The notes beneath the pieces were generated by a model. It saw only the letters and a program-made list of their open reading frames with translations, made no database searches and was not told where the DNA came from. A program made the position numbers and the translations under genes. This document shows, piece after piece, positions 36,282 to 45,990 of a stretch of DNA of 64,000 nucleotides; positions within the stretch are counted from its first letter, which is position 1; every line of letters starts with the position of its first letter. Source of the DNA: Methylohalomonas sp034521715 (lineage in GTDB: Bacteria; Pseudomonadota; Gammaproteobacteria; Methylohalomonadales; Methylohalomonadaceae); contig JAXHLY010000002.1 of assembly GCA_034521715.1 (NCBI GenBank), forward strand, positions 62,001-126,000, read 5' to 3'.

Positions 36282-36591
36282 TCAAGGCTCAAGGCTTGAA
36301 TAATAAGCGGCCAGATTTTCGATGTCCTCGTCACTCAGGGGCTTCGCCATCGGTGACATCATGGGGATCGCTGCGCTTGCCGTCGCGGAAATCCTTGAGC
36401 TGCTTGACCAGATAGCCCTTCTTCTGGCCGGCGAGATTCGGCCACATGTCGTTGGTGCTGATACCGTTGGCACCGTGACAGGCGGCACAGGAAGAGGCCT
36501 TTTTCTTGCCGGCCTCGATATCAGCCGCCATCGTGCCTGTTGCCGTCAATATCATTACTGCAGCCGATATTACATAAATGTACATTTTCAT
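36282..36591 (-). CDS. Class I c-type cytochrome (c553-like), one frameshift
   Basis: A signal peptide (YVISAAVMILTATGTMAA) precedes CAACHGANGISTNDMWPNLAGQ and KKGYLVKQLKDFRDGKRSDP. After a shift near 36345 the end continues MSPMAKPLSDEDIENLAAYY, which holds the distal methionine. About 102 residues, monoheme c553/c5-like. It has its own DNR box 94 bases upstream, so it is a good candidate electron donor to NirS or the CuA subunit of the nor cluster. Confidence 0.85.
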
Positions 36592-36684
36592 GAATGCTCT
36601 CCTGGTGTCGACAGGGATGTCCTGTTCAAGTCTCTATTGCGTGAGAACAGGCGAATAATATATAGAGTGCATCAGGTGAATTAC

Positions 36685-36698
36685 TTGACCTGCATCAA
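36685..36698. promoter_or_regulatory. FNR/DNR box upstream of cytochrome c553 gene
   Basis: TTGACCTGCATCAA matches TTGA-N6-TCAA. On the minus strand TATATT begins 22 bases after its end, precisely where a class II FNR promoter has its -10. Confidence 0.78.
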
Positions 36699-36744
36699 TT
36701 CCGGATACAGGGAATGGTGCCCACGATTGAGAAAAAATACTGGG

Positions 36745-37989
36745 CTAGGCGGAAGAGTAACGCCGGAACAGCAGGGAGGCATTGGTGCCGCCGAAACCGA
36801 AGCTGTTCGACAGGACGGTATTCAGTTGCTGCTCGTCCATGCGCGTAGTCACAATTGGATAGTCGGCAACACCGGGATCGAGTTCCTCGATATTGGCCGA
36901 GGCGCAGATAAAATCGTTGTGCATCATCAACAGGCAGTAAATGGCCTCGTGCACCCCGGCCGCGCCCAGTGAATGCCCGCTCAGGGACTTGGTGGAGGAA
37001 AGGGGCGGCAGCTGATCGCCGAAGACTTCCCGGATTGCATTCAGCTCGGTGATATCGCCCGCCGGTGTGCTGGTGCCGTGGGCATTGATGTAATCCACCG
37101 GAGCAGCACTGTCCTGCAGTGCCTGTTGCATGCAACGGGCCGCGCCTTCGCCGCTGGGTGCGACCATGTCATGGCCGTCCGAGGTGGCGCCGTAGCCGAT
37201 CAGCTCGGCCACGATCGGGGCACCGCGGGCACGGGCATGTTCGAGCTCCTCGACTACCAGAATCCCGGCGCCGCCGGCGATCACGAAACCATCGCGGCCG
37301 GCGTCGTAGGGCCGCGAGGCGCGCTCCGGCGTGTCATTATATTTGGACGACAACGCTCCCATGCCATCGAACAGCATGCTCATCGACCAGTGCTCATCCT
37401 CGGCGCCACCGGCAAAGACGATGTCCTGTTTACCGAGCTGGATTTGCTCCATGGCGCTGCCGATACAATGAGCGCTGGTGGCGCAGGCGGAGGCGATGGA
37501 ATAGTTCACGCCGCGGATGCCGAAGGCCACCGACAGGCAGGCCGAGGTGGTGCTGCTCATGACCTTGGGCACGCCGAAGCCGCCGACCTTGCGTATGCCG
37601 CGACTGCGCAGGGTGTCGGCCGCCTCGACGAGGTGTGCCACCGAGCCGCCGCCGGAGCCGACGATAAGCCCGGTACGCGGATCGTCCAGCGCCGCCGGGT
37701 CGAGTCCGGCATCGCGGGCTGCGTCCTCCATGGCGACGTGGGCATAGGCGGCGGCATCGCCCATGAAGCGGCGCATTTTACGGGGGATGCGATCCTCCAG
37801 ATCGATCTCGGGGCGTGCCGACACCCGGCTGCGCAGACCCATCTCGGCATAGGTATCGTTGTAGCGGATACCGGAACGGCCTTCGCGCAGTGATCGGTTG
37901 ACACTGGCGCGATCATTGCCGAGGCAGGAAACGATACCGAGTCCGCTGATGACGACCCGGCGCTGGCCGGAACCTTGATTGGAACTCAT
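36745..37989 (-). CDS. fabB: 3-oxoacyl-ACP synthase I
   Basis: 414 residues, intact. Catalytic triad: Cys169 in SIASACATSAHC, His in INAHGTSTPAGD and His in SLSGHSLGAAGVHE. The end LSNSFGFGGTNASLLF is the thiolase-fold signature. FabB elongates unsaturated acyl-ACP after FabA. ATG 37989 overlaps the fabA stop by four bases. The fabAB pair marks the anaerobic unsaturated fatty acid pathway of gammaproteobacteria. The longer open frame upstream is antisense-free noise inside fabA. Confidence 0.95.
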   Translation of the reverse strand: MSSNQGSGQRRVVISGLGIVSCLGNDRASVNRSLREGRSGIRYNDTYAEMGLRSRVSARPEIDLEDRIPRKMRRFMGDAAAYAHVAMEDAARDAGLDPAALDDPRTGLIVGSGGGSVAHLVEAADTLRSRGIRKVGGFGVPKVMSSTTSACLSVAFGIRGVNYSIASACATSAHCIGSAMEQIQLGKQDIVFAGGAEDEHWSMSMLFDGMGALSSKYNDTPERASRPYDAGRDGFVIAGGAGILVVEELEHARARGAPIVAELIGYGATSDGHDMVAPSGEGAARCMQQALQDSAAPVDYINAHGTSTPAGDITELNAIREVFGDQLPPLSSTKSLSGHSLGAAGVHEAIYCLLMMHNDFICASANIEELDPGVADYPIVTTRMDEQQLNTVLSNSFGFGGTNASLLFRRYSSA

Positions 37990-38537
37990 AGGGCGCTGGA
38001 TGGATCGAGGAACAGGCCGACCTTGAGATCGCTTGCCCGGTAGATCTCCTTGCCGTCGACGGTAACGGTACCGTCGGCAACGCCCATGGTCAGGCTGCGC
38101 CGGATGACCCGTTTGATCTCCAGGTGATAAAGCACCTCTTTGTTGGAGGGCAGTATCTGGCCACTGAATTTGACCGTACCGCAGCCCAGCGCGCGCCCGC
38201 GTCCCTCCCCGCCTATCCAGGCCAGGTAGAAGCCGAGCAGCTGCCACAGGGCATCCAGGCCCAGACAGCCCGGCATCACCGGGTCAGAGGGAAAATGGCA
38301 GGCGAAAAACCACAGATCGGGATGGATCGCGAGACTGGCATCCACCGAACCAAGCCCGTGTTCGCCGCCTTCGTCGGTAATATGATCCAGTTTATCGAAC
38401 ATGAGCATGTTGCCGACCGGCAGCTGGGCGTTGCCCGGCCCGAACAGACGGCCGTAGCCACAGTCGACAAGCTCCTCGCAGGAGTAGCTGTGCTTCCCCA
38501 TGCTGGACTGGCTGGCGAGTTTATGCGCGATCGTCAT
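37986..38537 (-). CDS. fabA: 3-hydroxydecanoyl-ACP dehydratase/isomerase
   Basis: 183 residues, intact. Active-site His81 in FFACHFPSDPVMPGCLG and Asp95 in GLDALWQ. It introduces the cis double bond by isomerising trans-2- to cis-3-decenoyl-ACP. The upstream 250 bases hold its promoter; I saw no clear FabR-type palindrome. Confidence 0.95.
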   Translation of the reverse strand: MTIAHKLASQSSMGKHSYSCEELVDCGYGRLFGPGNAQLPVGNMLMFDKLDHITDEGGEHGLGSVDASLAIHPDLWFFACHFPSDPVMPGCLGLDALWQLLGFYLAWIGGEGRGRALGCGTVKFSGQILPSNKEVLYHLEIKRVIRRSLTMGVADGTVTVDGKEIYRASDLKVGLFLDPSSAL

Positions 38538-38790
38538 GAGCGGTTTGCCGGTTAATCAAGGATGAATGACTCGTGGGGTGGGTGTATGTGAACGGGTCGG
38601 CAATATTATGCCCATGATATTCTTGGAGCGCGAGTCTAGGAATGCTGTTTTATACCTGCATTGACCTATGTTAAGGCCCTGAGAGTACGAACTCTGATAT
38701 TTCAATAATAAATCCATACCGGCCGGGATCAAAGCGGGACCCGTTGCGAAATTCCGGGTTATGCACCGGCCTGCAACATGGTGCGGCCAG

Positions 38791-39216
38791 CTAGCCGAGT
38801 TTTCTGATGGCGAGACTGGTGCGCCTGTTTTCCAGGAGGCCGGCCAGCGTGAATTCATTCAGACGATCGACAAAGGCATATTTGGCACTGTCGAATGCCT
38901 CCTTCAAGGAACAAGCACCGCATAGCGGGCAGGGTTGCCGCTGACAATCGACAATATCCATGGATTCCTCCATCACCGTCACCACCTCGCCGATTCGTAT
39001 GCGCTCCGGAGAGCGGCCCAGCGTAAGGCCGCCGCCACGGCCCTTGGTGGTAACCAGGTAACCGTTCTGGGCCAGGCGATGCACGACCTTGCGGAGATGG
39101 TCGAGCGAAATACTGTAGGCATTGGCGATTTCCCGCATCGTGACTTTACGGTCGGGGTGGCTGGCCGCGTACATTAATGTGCGCAGGCCGTAGTCGGTAT
39201 GGAATGTCAGTTCCAT
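38791..39216 (-). CDS. nsrR: NO-sensing repressor NsrR (Rrf2 family)
   Basis: 141 residues. The N-terminal winged helix starts MELTFHTDYGLRTLMYAASH, close to E. coli NsrR, with SISLDHLRKVVHRLAQNGYL as recognition region. Cysteines 91, 96 and 102 fall at exactly the E. coli NsrR cluster positions (CQRQPCPLCGAC); an extra Cys99 is present. NsrR holds an Fe-S cluster that NO destroys, releasing its targets. A matching operator lies 68 bases upstream, between nsrR and the divergent FMN-protein gene. Intact. Confidence 0.9.
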   Translation of the reverse strand: MELTFHTDYGLRTLMYAASHPDRKVTMREIANAYSISLDHLRKVVHRLAQNGYLVTTKGRGGGLTLGRSPERIRIGEVVTVMEESMDIVDCQRQPCPLCGACSLKEAFDSAKYAFVDRLNEFTLAGLLENRRTSLAIRKLG

Positions 39217-39277
39217 GGCAGAGTGACCTCATCAATTAAAAGCGGAATTGGCAGCGGGTGTCAGACTCGGAAATATT

Positions 39278-39306
39278 TTTAACATGTATTAATTATACAT
39301 TATAAT
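39278..39306 (+). promoter_or_regulatory. Sigma70 promoter of the FMN-protein operon
   Basis: TTTAAC (39278-39283) and a consensus TATAAT (39301-39306) are separated by 17 bases. The NsrR operator fills the spacer. Transcription would begin near 39313, 75 bases before the start codon. Confidence 0.75.
39284..39300. promoter_or_regulatory. NsrR operator
   Basis: ATGTATTAATTATACAT, an inverted repeat of ATGTAT around a five-base centre. It fits the NsrR consensus ATGYATTTNAAATRCAT at the outer arms. It occupies the whole spacer between -35 and -10. Confidence 0.75.
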
Positions 39307-39387
39307 AACTTATTATGATTCCCGGCATGATGGCCGGATTCCGGATAACATCGTCTGCATTGACTGATTTGTTTAAGGAGAAGTGGC

Positions 39388-40050
39388 ATGAGCCGTATTT
39401 ATGGCGATCAGCACCGCAGTTTTCAGGATCGGTTCGATACCCGGCCGATGGCCGATCGGATCGAGGAACTGGCGGTGGTGACCGAGATCAGTGATGAAAC
39501 CCGTGTCTATATCGAGGCGCGGGACATGTTCTTCCTGGCCACGGTCGATCAGAGCGGCCGCCCGACCGTTTCCTACAAGGGCGGCGCGCCCGGTTTCGTC
39601 AAGGTGCTTGACGACAGGACGCTGGGGTTTCCCAACTATGACGGCAATGGCATGTATTACTCGGTCGGTAATATCGCCGCCAACAGCCAGGTCGGAATGC
39701 TGTTCATCGATTTCGAAAAGCCGCACCGGATCCGTGTCCAGGGTACGGCCGAGGTCAGTACCGACGAAGCGCTGCTGGCCGCATGGCCGGAAGCCGATGT
39801 CGTGATCATGGTTCATGTCTCCGAACTCTGGCAGAACTGCCCGCGTTACATTCATCGCTACCAGAAGGTTCAGGAATCGCGTTATGTACCGAAGGAAGGC
39901 TGCGAGACACCGATCGCCGAGTGGAAGCGTACCGACGCCGTCCAGGACGTGCTGCGCCCTGAGGAAGCCGAGAAAGTCGAGCGCAGCGGTGGGCAGATCA
40001 GCATCGAGGAGTGGATGGAACGGGTAAAGACCGGCGATGAGAATGCTTGA
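39388..40050 (+). CDS. Pyridoxamine 5'-phosphate oxidase-like FMN protein
   Basis: 220 residues. A split-barrel flavin-binding domain is shown by MFFLATVDQSGRPTVSYKGG, TLGFPNYDGNGMYYSVGNI and GMLFIDFEKPHRIRVQGTAE. The C-terminal half is helical and charged, with WKRTDAVQDVLRPEEAEKVE. Members of this large PNPOx-like group reduce diverse substrates; this one lacks the PLP-binding residues I would expect of true PdxH. Under NsrR control it may act in NO or nitrosative stress. Starts at ATG 39388 after GGAGAAG. Intact. Confidence 0.78.
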   Translation: MSRIYGDQHRSFQDRFDTRPMADRIEELAVVTEISDETRVYIEARDMFFLATVDQSGRPTVSYKGGAPGFVKVLDDRTLGFPNYDGNGMYYSVGNIAANSQVGMLFIDFEKPHRIRVQGTAEVSTDEALLAAWPEADVVIMVHVSELWQNCPRYIHRYQKVQESRYVPKEGCETPIAEWKRTDAVQDVLRPEEAEKVERSGGQISIEEWMERVKTGDENA

Positions 40051-40487
40051 CGAAAGCCATTATGCGGTGGTGTGCTGACATGCTGGCACGGCCACTCTGG
40101 TTTACCTTTGGCTGTGCCGCCACCGGTTGCGGTATCGCCGGTGCCGTGCTGCCGTTGCTGCCGACTACACCGTTTCTGCTGGTGGCCGCCTGGGCCTTCG
40201 CTCGCAGTTCGCCGCGACTGCATGGCTGGCTGCTGGCACATCCCACTCTCGGCCGTCTGATCAACAACTGGCAGCACGACGGCAGTCTCGGCAGAAACAC
40301 CAAGCTCGTGGCGATGCTGGTGATGCTGTCCTCTCTCGGCCTTACCTTGCTGCTGGGTTTTCCGATGCTTGTGGCGATGGTACAGCTCATGGTGTTCGTA
40401 CCGGCGGGCTGGTTCCTGTTGAGCCGGCCGGAACCGCTCGGGGACACGGTAGGCGAGGGGTCGCCGCCGGTTATCCAGCGTGACTGA
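40047..40487 (+). CDS. DUF454 inner membrane protein (YbaN family)
   Basis: Starts at TTG 40047 (overlapping the previous stop) or ATG 40062. The DUF454 pattern is clear: FTFGCAATGCGIAGAVLPLL, PTTPFLLVAAWAFARSSPRL and HGWLLAHPTLGRLINNW, with two more spans after. Function unknown; often near metal and heme genes. About 141 residues. Its stop overlaps the following GTG start, so the operon is tightly packed. Confidence 0.88.
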   Translation: MTKAIMRWCADMLARPLWFTFGCAATGCGIAGAVLPLLPTTPFLLVAAWAFARSSPRLHGWLLAHPTLGRLINNWQHDGSLGRNTKLVAMLVMLSSLGLTLLLGFPMLVAMVQLMVFVPAGWFLLSRPEPLGDTVGEGSPPVIQRD

Positions 40488-40951
40488 CATAGCCCTGGCC
40501 CGAGCCCTGCACGTGCTGGCTGTCGTCCACTGGATCGGCGGCGTGGCCATGGTGACGCTGGTGATCCTGCCCGCGATCGCCCGCTTCGCCGAGCCGGCCC
40601 GGCGTTATGCCCTGTTCGAGGCCGTGGAAGGCCGGTTTTCCGGCCAGGCCAGGATCTCGGTAACCGTTGCCGGCCTGAGCGGCTTTTACATGACCCATCG
40701 GCTGGGAGTCTGGGATCGGTTCGTGGATCCCGGCTACTGGTGGATGCACGCCATGGTGCTGGTCTGGGCCCTGTTTACCTTCATATTATTCGTCGCCGAG
40801 CCGCTGTTCGTACATGAACGTCTGCGCCGGCGCGCGACGGTGGATACGCTGGCGGTGTTCGTGTTCATGCGACGCTCCCACTGGCTGTTGCTGGCGCTCG
40901 GCGTGATCTACGGCCGCCGCGGTCCTGGGCGCACACGGACTGTTGAATTAA
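40480..40951 (+). CDS. CopD-like four-span membrane protein (one frameshift)
   Basis: From GTG 40480: RALHVLAVVHWIGGVAMVTL, a first span with two histidines like CopD/DUF2269 proteins, then GFYMTHRLGVWDRF, WWMHAMVLVWALFTFILFVA and a final span. The frame is lost near 40910; the neighbouring frame gives TAAAVLGAHGLLN and a stop at 40951. About 157 residues. Possible heme or copper binding through the histidines. Third gene of the NsrR-controlled unit. Confidence 0.65.
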
Positions 40952-40977
40952 ACGATTCGGGCGAGGTGGTGGCATGA

Positions 40978-42338
40978 GTGGTGCAAGCGCGCGGACACCT
41001 GCAAATACTCGCCGGCCTGGCGCTGGGCATCCTGCTGGCCGTCATGTTTCTGGCGAACCGCCAGGCGCCGACGCACGGCGAGGCCTATACCGGTGTCCCG
41101 GCCGTATCAGTGATCGAGGCCCAGCCGCTGGCGTTCCGCATCGAGGCGCGCGGTCATGGTGTGGCACGCCCCGCGGAAAGCTGGCAGGCCATTGCCAATG
41201 TCCCCGGCCGGGTCGTCGAGCGCCACCCGCAGCTGGAAAGCGGCGCACTATTGCAGAAGGGTACCCGGCTGCTGGCGCTGGACCCCGACCGCCACGACAA
41301 CTCGCCATCGCCAAGGCCGAGGCGGAGCTGGCCTCACTGGCCGCGGAAAAGGCCCAGCTTGCCGCCGAGGAAGACAACACACGGCGTTTGCTGGAACTGG
41401 AACGGGAGCGGCTCGAGCTGGCCGAGCAGGAACTGGAACGCATCGAGCATCTGGCTGACCGCGGTACGGTGTCGCGCTCGCAGCGCGACGAGCAGCGCCG
41501 CACCACCCTGTCCCAGCGCCGGGCGGTAGCCTCCCTCAGTAATGAGCTGACATTGATCCCGTCCCGGCAAAAACGGCTGCAGGCCCAGGCGAGCGGGCCA
41601 CCACGCAGCTCGAGCAGGCCCGCCGGGACCTGGAGGACACCCGCTTCGTGGCGCCCTATGACCTGCGCCTCAGCGAGGTGGAGGTAGAGCTGCACCAGCA
41701 TGCCGCCGCCGGCCAGCGGCTGTTCCGGGCCGACAGTATCGAGGCCGCCGAGGTCGAAACCCATGTGCCGCTGACCATGCTGCGCCGGCTGCTGGGCAGC
41801 GTGGTGCGCGTGCAGTCACCGGCGGAGTCCCTGGATATCGACAAGCGCCTGGACTTCGGCGCCATTGATGCAGTCGTGATGCTGGCGGGCGCGCGCCGAT
41901 ATTCGCTGGCCGGCACGAGTGACGCGGCTGGCCAGCGGCCTGGACCGCAGCACCCGTACCGCGCGGGTGGTGGTCACGGTGGACAAACCCTATCGCCATG
42001 CCCGCCGCCGGATCGCCACGCGCTCAGCAGGCGCATGTACGTGCGGCGTGCGGCCGTCGCGCGCCGAGCCGCAAACCGCTGCATCGGCGGTACCTGCCGC
42101 GGCGGTGCACGAGGGCGAGGTCTACGGTGTCGACGATCAGGATCGTCTGCAGCGCCGGCCGGTGACAGTGGCGTTCGAGCAGCAGGATCTGGCGGTGATC
42201 CGCGAGGGGCTTGCGCCCGGTGACCGGGTCAATCTCGATGACCTGGTGCCGGCACTGCAGGGCATGGCGGTGAAGCCGCGCCGGGATGCGGCGCGGGAGC
42301 GGCGGCTGCAGGCAATGGCGCGGGGAGAGGCGCCGTGA
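40978..42338 (+). CDS. RND efflux periplasmic adaptor (several frameshifts)
   Basis: A GTG at 40978 begins a cytoplasmic tail and one span (LQILAGLALGILLAVMFLAN). Then the barrel-lipoyl order of membrane fusion proteins: VIEAQPLAFRIEARGHGVA, VPGRVVERHPQLESGALLQK, a long coiled coil (ELASLAAEKAQLAAEEDNTR to LADRGTVSRSQRDE), the second lipoyl half (RFVAPYDLRLSEVEVE) and a C-terminal barrel (REGLAPGDRVNLDDLVPAL). Shifts fall near 41310, 41600, 41925 and 42050. About 450 residues corrected. It overlaps the pump gene by four bases (GTGA). Confidence 0.8.
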
Positions 42339-45284
42339 TCCGCTGGTTTGCCGGTCATCCCACCGCCGCCAACCTGCTGTTGATCCTGCTACTGGCCGCC
42401 GGCCTGTTTGCCGCCCTCACTGAAGCGTGAGACCTTTCCCGACTACCGGCCGGTTGAGGTGAGCGTCGAGGTCGAGTACCGCGGCGCCAGCGCCGCTGAT
42501 GTCGAGGATGACGTCTGCCGGCGTCTGCATGATGCGGTCAAGGGCGTGGATTATCTCGACGAGATGATCTGCGTGGCCCAGGACAACCTGGCAAGCGCCA
42601 CTGTCGGCATGAAGGCCGGCGGCGATCCGGTGCGCTTTCTCAGCGATATCGATACCGAGGTCAACGCCCTCACCGATTTGCCCGCCCGCGCCGAGCCGCC
42701 GATAGTGCGCGAACTGCACCGCAGTGACCTGGTGGCCGCGGTAGCCGTTGCCGGCGAGCTGCCGCTGCCACAACTTGAGGATTACGCCCTCGGGCTCGAA
42801 CAGCGGATCATGCGCCTGCCCGGTGTCGCCGACGTGGTAATCCATGGGTTGTCGCAGCGCCAGTGGCAGGTCGAGGTGTCGCGCGAGGTACTGGCTCAGT
42901 ACGGGCTGTCGGCCCGCGATCTGGCCGCCCGGGTAGCGCGCCAGAGTGTCGACATGCCGCTCGGCACGCTGGAAACCCCTGACCGGGACATCCTGCTGCG
43001 CTTCACCGACCAGCGCCGGTCACTGCGCGAGCTGGAAAGCCTGGTGGTGGTCTCGGATGCCGCCGGCGGCGAACTGACTCTGGGCCAGATCGCCACCCTG
43101 AAACAGGCCGGCGAGCATGAAGCGGAGCAGATCCGCTTTAACGGTGAACGCGCCCTGGTGCTGGAAGTCAGCAAGACCCTGCGTGACGATTCGCTCAATG
43201 TCATGGACGCGCTGACCACCCTGATCGAGGCCGAACGCCGGCGCCTGGGCGACGGTATGCGTCTCACCCTGACCCAGGACATGACCAGCATCGTCCGTGA
43301 CCGCCTGCAGATGCTGGTCGGCAACGGTCTGGCAGGACTGGCCCTGGTGATATTGGTGATGAGCCTGTTTTTCCGTCCGCGGCTGGCGCTGTGGGCGGTG
43401 CTGGGGTTGCCGGTCGCCTTCCTGGGCGCCTTCTTCGTCATGGGCCTGACCGGACTGTCACTGAATATGATGACCCTGGTGGGGTTGCTGATGACCATCG
43501 GCATTGTCATGGACGATGCAGTCGTCATCGCCGACAACATTGCCGTTCACGCCGGTAAACATGCCAGCTCACTCGATGCGGTCGTGGCGGGGACCCGTGA
43601 GGTGCTGCCGGGCGTGATGTCATCGTTCCTTACCACCGTGGCGGTGTTTGCGCCATTGTCGTTTCTGGCAGGCGAGCTCGGCGCCGTGCTCGAAGTGTTG
43701 CCGGTAGTGTTGATCGCTGCCCTGGTCGCCAGCCTGATCGAGGCTTTCTGGATCCTGCCGCACCACCTCAAGGGCAGTGTGCCGCTGTTGCGCGAGGGAC
43801 ACGATCATGACTCGCGTTGGCGTGCCGCTTTCGATCGTGGTTTTGCAGTGTTTCGCGAGCGGGTCGGGCGCGGCGCCGACGCGGCAGTCCGCTGGCGCCA
43901 TGCGGTGCTGAGCCTGGTACTGGCGATACTGATCGGTTCGGTCGGCTTCATGGCCGGCGGTCATATCGGCAGCGAGGCCATGCCCGAGATCGACGGCGAT
44001 GTCATTGAGGCCCGTATTCTCATGCCCCAGGGTACGCCGCTGGCGCGTACCGAGGAGGTGGCTGGACAGGTCGAGCAGGCCATGCAGCGACTTAATGAGC
44101 GCCTGTCGCCACAACAACCCGGCGGCAGTTCCCTGGTCAGGTCGATCCAGGTGCGTTTCAATCACAACCCCAGCGCCCGCGAGACCGGCCCCCATGCGGC
44201 CACCGTCATAGTGGATCTGCTTACCGCTGAACGGCGCAGTGTCGATCTCGACACCCTCACCGAGGCGTGGCGCGAGGAGATTGGCGCGATCAGCGGCATT
44301 CACAGCCTGATGATCCAGGAGCCGGGATTCGGTCCCGCCGGGGTGCCGGTGGAGATTCGGCTGCAGGGCGGGGACCTAGACGCCCTCAAGGCCGCCGCCC
44401 TGGATCTCTCGGGACATCTGGCGGGCTATGCCGCAGCTTCAACGTCCTCGACAACCTGCGTCCGGGCAAGCCACAGCGCAGCTTCGCCCTGACCGAGGGC
44501 GCCCATGGTCTCGGGCTGACGGCCGAGGACGTGGCCGCCCAGCTGCGGGCGGCGCTGCTTGGCGAGATCGCCGATACCCAGCGTATCGGAGACTGGGACG
44601 TAGAGATTTTGATCCGCCAGGCCGAAACGGATCGTGCCAGCCTCGACGATCTCACCGACCAGACGATACGCCTGGGCAATGGCGAGCGTGTGCCCCTGGA
44701 GGTCGTCACGACCATGAACGAGCGTCGTGACTGGGCACGCATCACTCATATAGACGGCCGCCGCACCGCGATCGTCGAGGCCAACGTGGACGCCCGCCTG
44801 TCCAGCGGTCAGGCGATTGTCGACGACCTGCGCAGCGGCTGGCTAACGGATTTCCGTGACCGCCACCCCGCGGTGGACGTGGTTTTGGCAGGTGGCGTCC
44901 GCGAACCGGCGTCATTGGCCGTGGTCTGTTGATCGGTCTGGTTGCTATTTTCGTGATTCGTTCAGTTCGAGCTACGGAACCGCTGATGTATGCTCGATTC
45001 CGCTGGCTTTGGCGCATTGGGGATGGATGGGCTTATTCATGCCTCGTATGGCGCGGCCGCTCCGGATCGTGGTCAAAGCCATTTTGCTGATCCCTTATCA
45101 AGGGCACGCGAGCGGGCGTGCGTGCGCCGCGGCGGCCAGCCGGACGCTGCGGCATCTACCCTCTCCACCACCATCGCCGGTGTGCCGCTGCTGGCGAAGG
45201 CACCAGGCGGCCATCAAGCCGCTGGTATTCGTGGTTTGGCTGCTACCACCGTGCTGTACTGTCTATCCGGCGGTAGTCGTTTGA
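42335..45284 (+). CDS. RND family efflux pump (frameshifted; C-terminal third degraded)
   Basis: Inner-membrane proton antiporter. The first 2,550 bases are good: RWFAGHPTAANLLLILLLAA, PDYRPVEVSVEVEYRGASAA, the span-4 aspartates in TIGIVMDDAVVIADNIAVHA, and GSEAMPEIDGDVIEARILMP. Shifts occur near 42410 and 44430. After about 44920 only fragments remain (GLLIGLVAIFVI, SSYVEPLM, IPLAL, TTIAGVPLLAKAPGGH, LAATTVLYCLS). The last ~600 expected bases are reduced to about 350 by many small deletions. This is either severe local read error or real decay. Substrate unknown. Confidence 0.75.
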
Positions 45285-45338
45285 GACGGGCTGGTCCGCC
45301 AACCCGTTTTAGCCCGCACAAAACAAGGAGAACCACAG

Positions 45339-45836
45339 ATGATAAAAAGCATGACCTGCACCGTGGCCCTGCTGGCGCTGGCCACCGCCGTTTCGGCGGC
45401 CACCTCCGGCTTCACGATGCCGGGCCACTGACCACGGCCAGCGTACGGCAACGAGCGGCGATCTGCGCGCTGCAGCGGAAGCGACGGCGGTGAGCGGTGG
45501 GCCACCGACGAGTCATTGCGCACGGGCATGGCCGGTATCCGCATCCGCCTTCGAAGGTGCGTCATGCACGAGTACGAGAACGGGCGCCTTCGGCCCAGAA
45601 GAGGCCGCTGCGCTTGGCCGACGACTGATGGAGGAGCGGGTGCGATTTCATGATCGCCAACTGCGAACTGCCGCCGGCATGCGGACGCCGGAGCTGCACA
45701 AGCTGCTGGCCGCTGCCCTCGGCCGCCGCCGACACCCTGCGCACCGGTGGCGATCCGCACGCCGGGCTGCATCGGACTGCACCGGGTACTGGATGCCTAT
45801 GCCGCGCATTTCGATCATCCCGGCTGGGATGACTGA
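45339..45836 (+). CDS. Periplasmic protein of unknown function (multiple frameshifts)
   Basis: MIKSMTCTVALLALATAVSA is a signal peptide, followed by a GFTMPG stretch and a stop. Pieces in other frames join to a helical protein: ESLRTGMAGIRI, VMHEYENGRL, EEAAALGRRLMEERVRF, MIANCELPPA, LHKLLA, ADTLRTGGDPHAGLH, VLDAYAAHFDHPGWDD and a stop at 45836. Histidines and a cysteine in the helical part could bind metal or heme. At least five indels lie in 500 bases. I do not recognise a characterised family. Read as one gene spoiled by errors. Confidence 0.55.
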
Positions 45837-45990
45837 CAGCGAGTATCAACAGGGCCGGTTACAGCAAGCTGCGTGTCTGTCACTAGTTCATGGCAACGGG
45901 CGACGATAGCGTCGATAGGGGATTTCGCTCAGTGATACTCCACGACCGGTCCCATCAGACTCACCAATGCATCAATCAACCAGCTAACCC

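Noticed and set aside
36973..37893. A 306-codon plus-strand ORF
   Set aside because: Antisense to fabB; no independent support.
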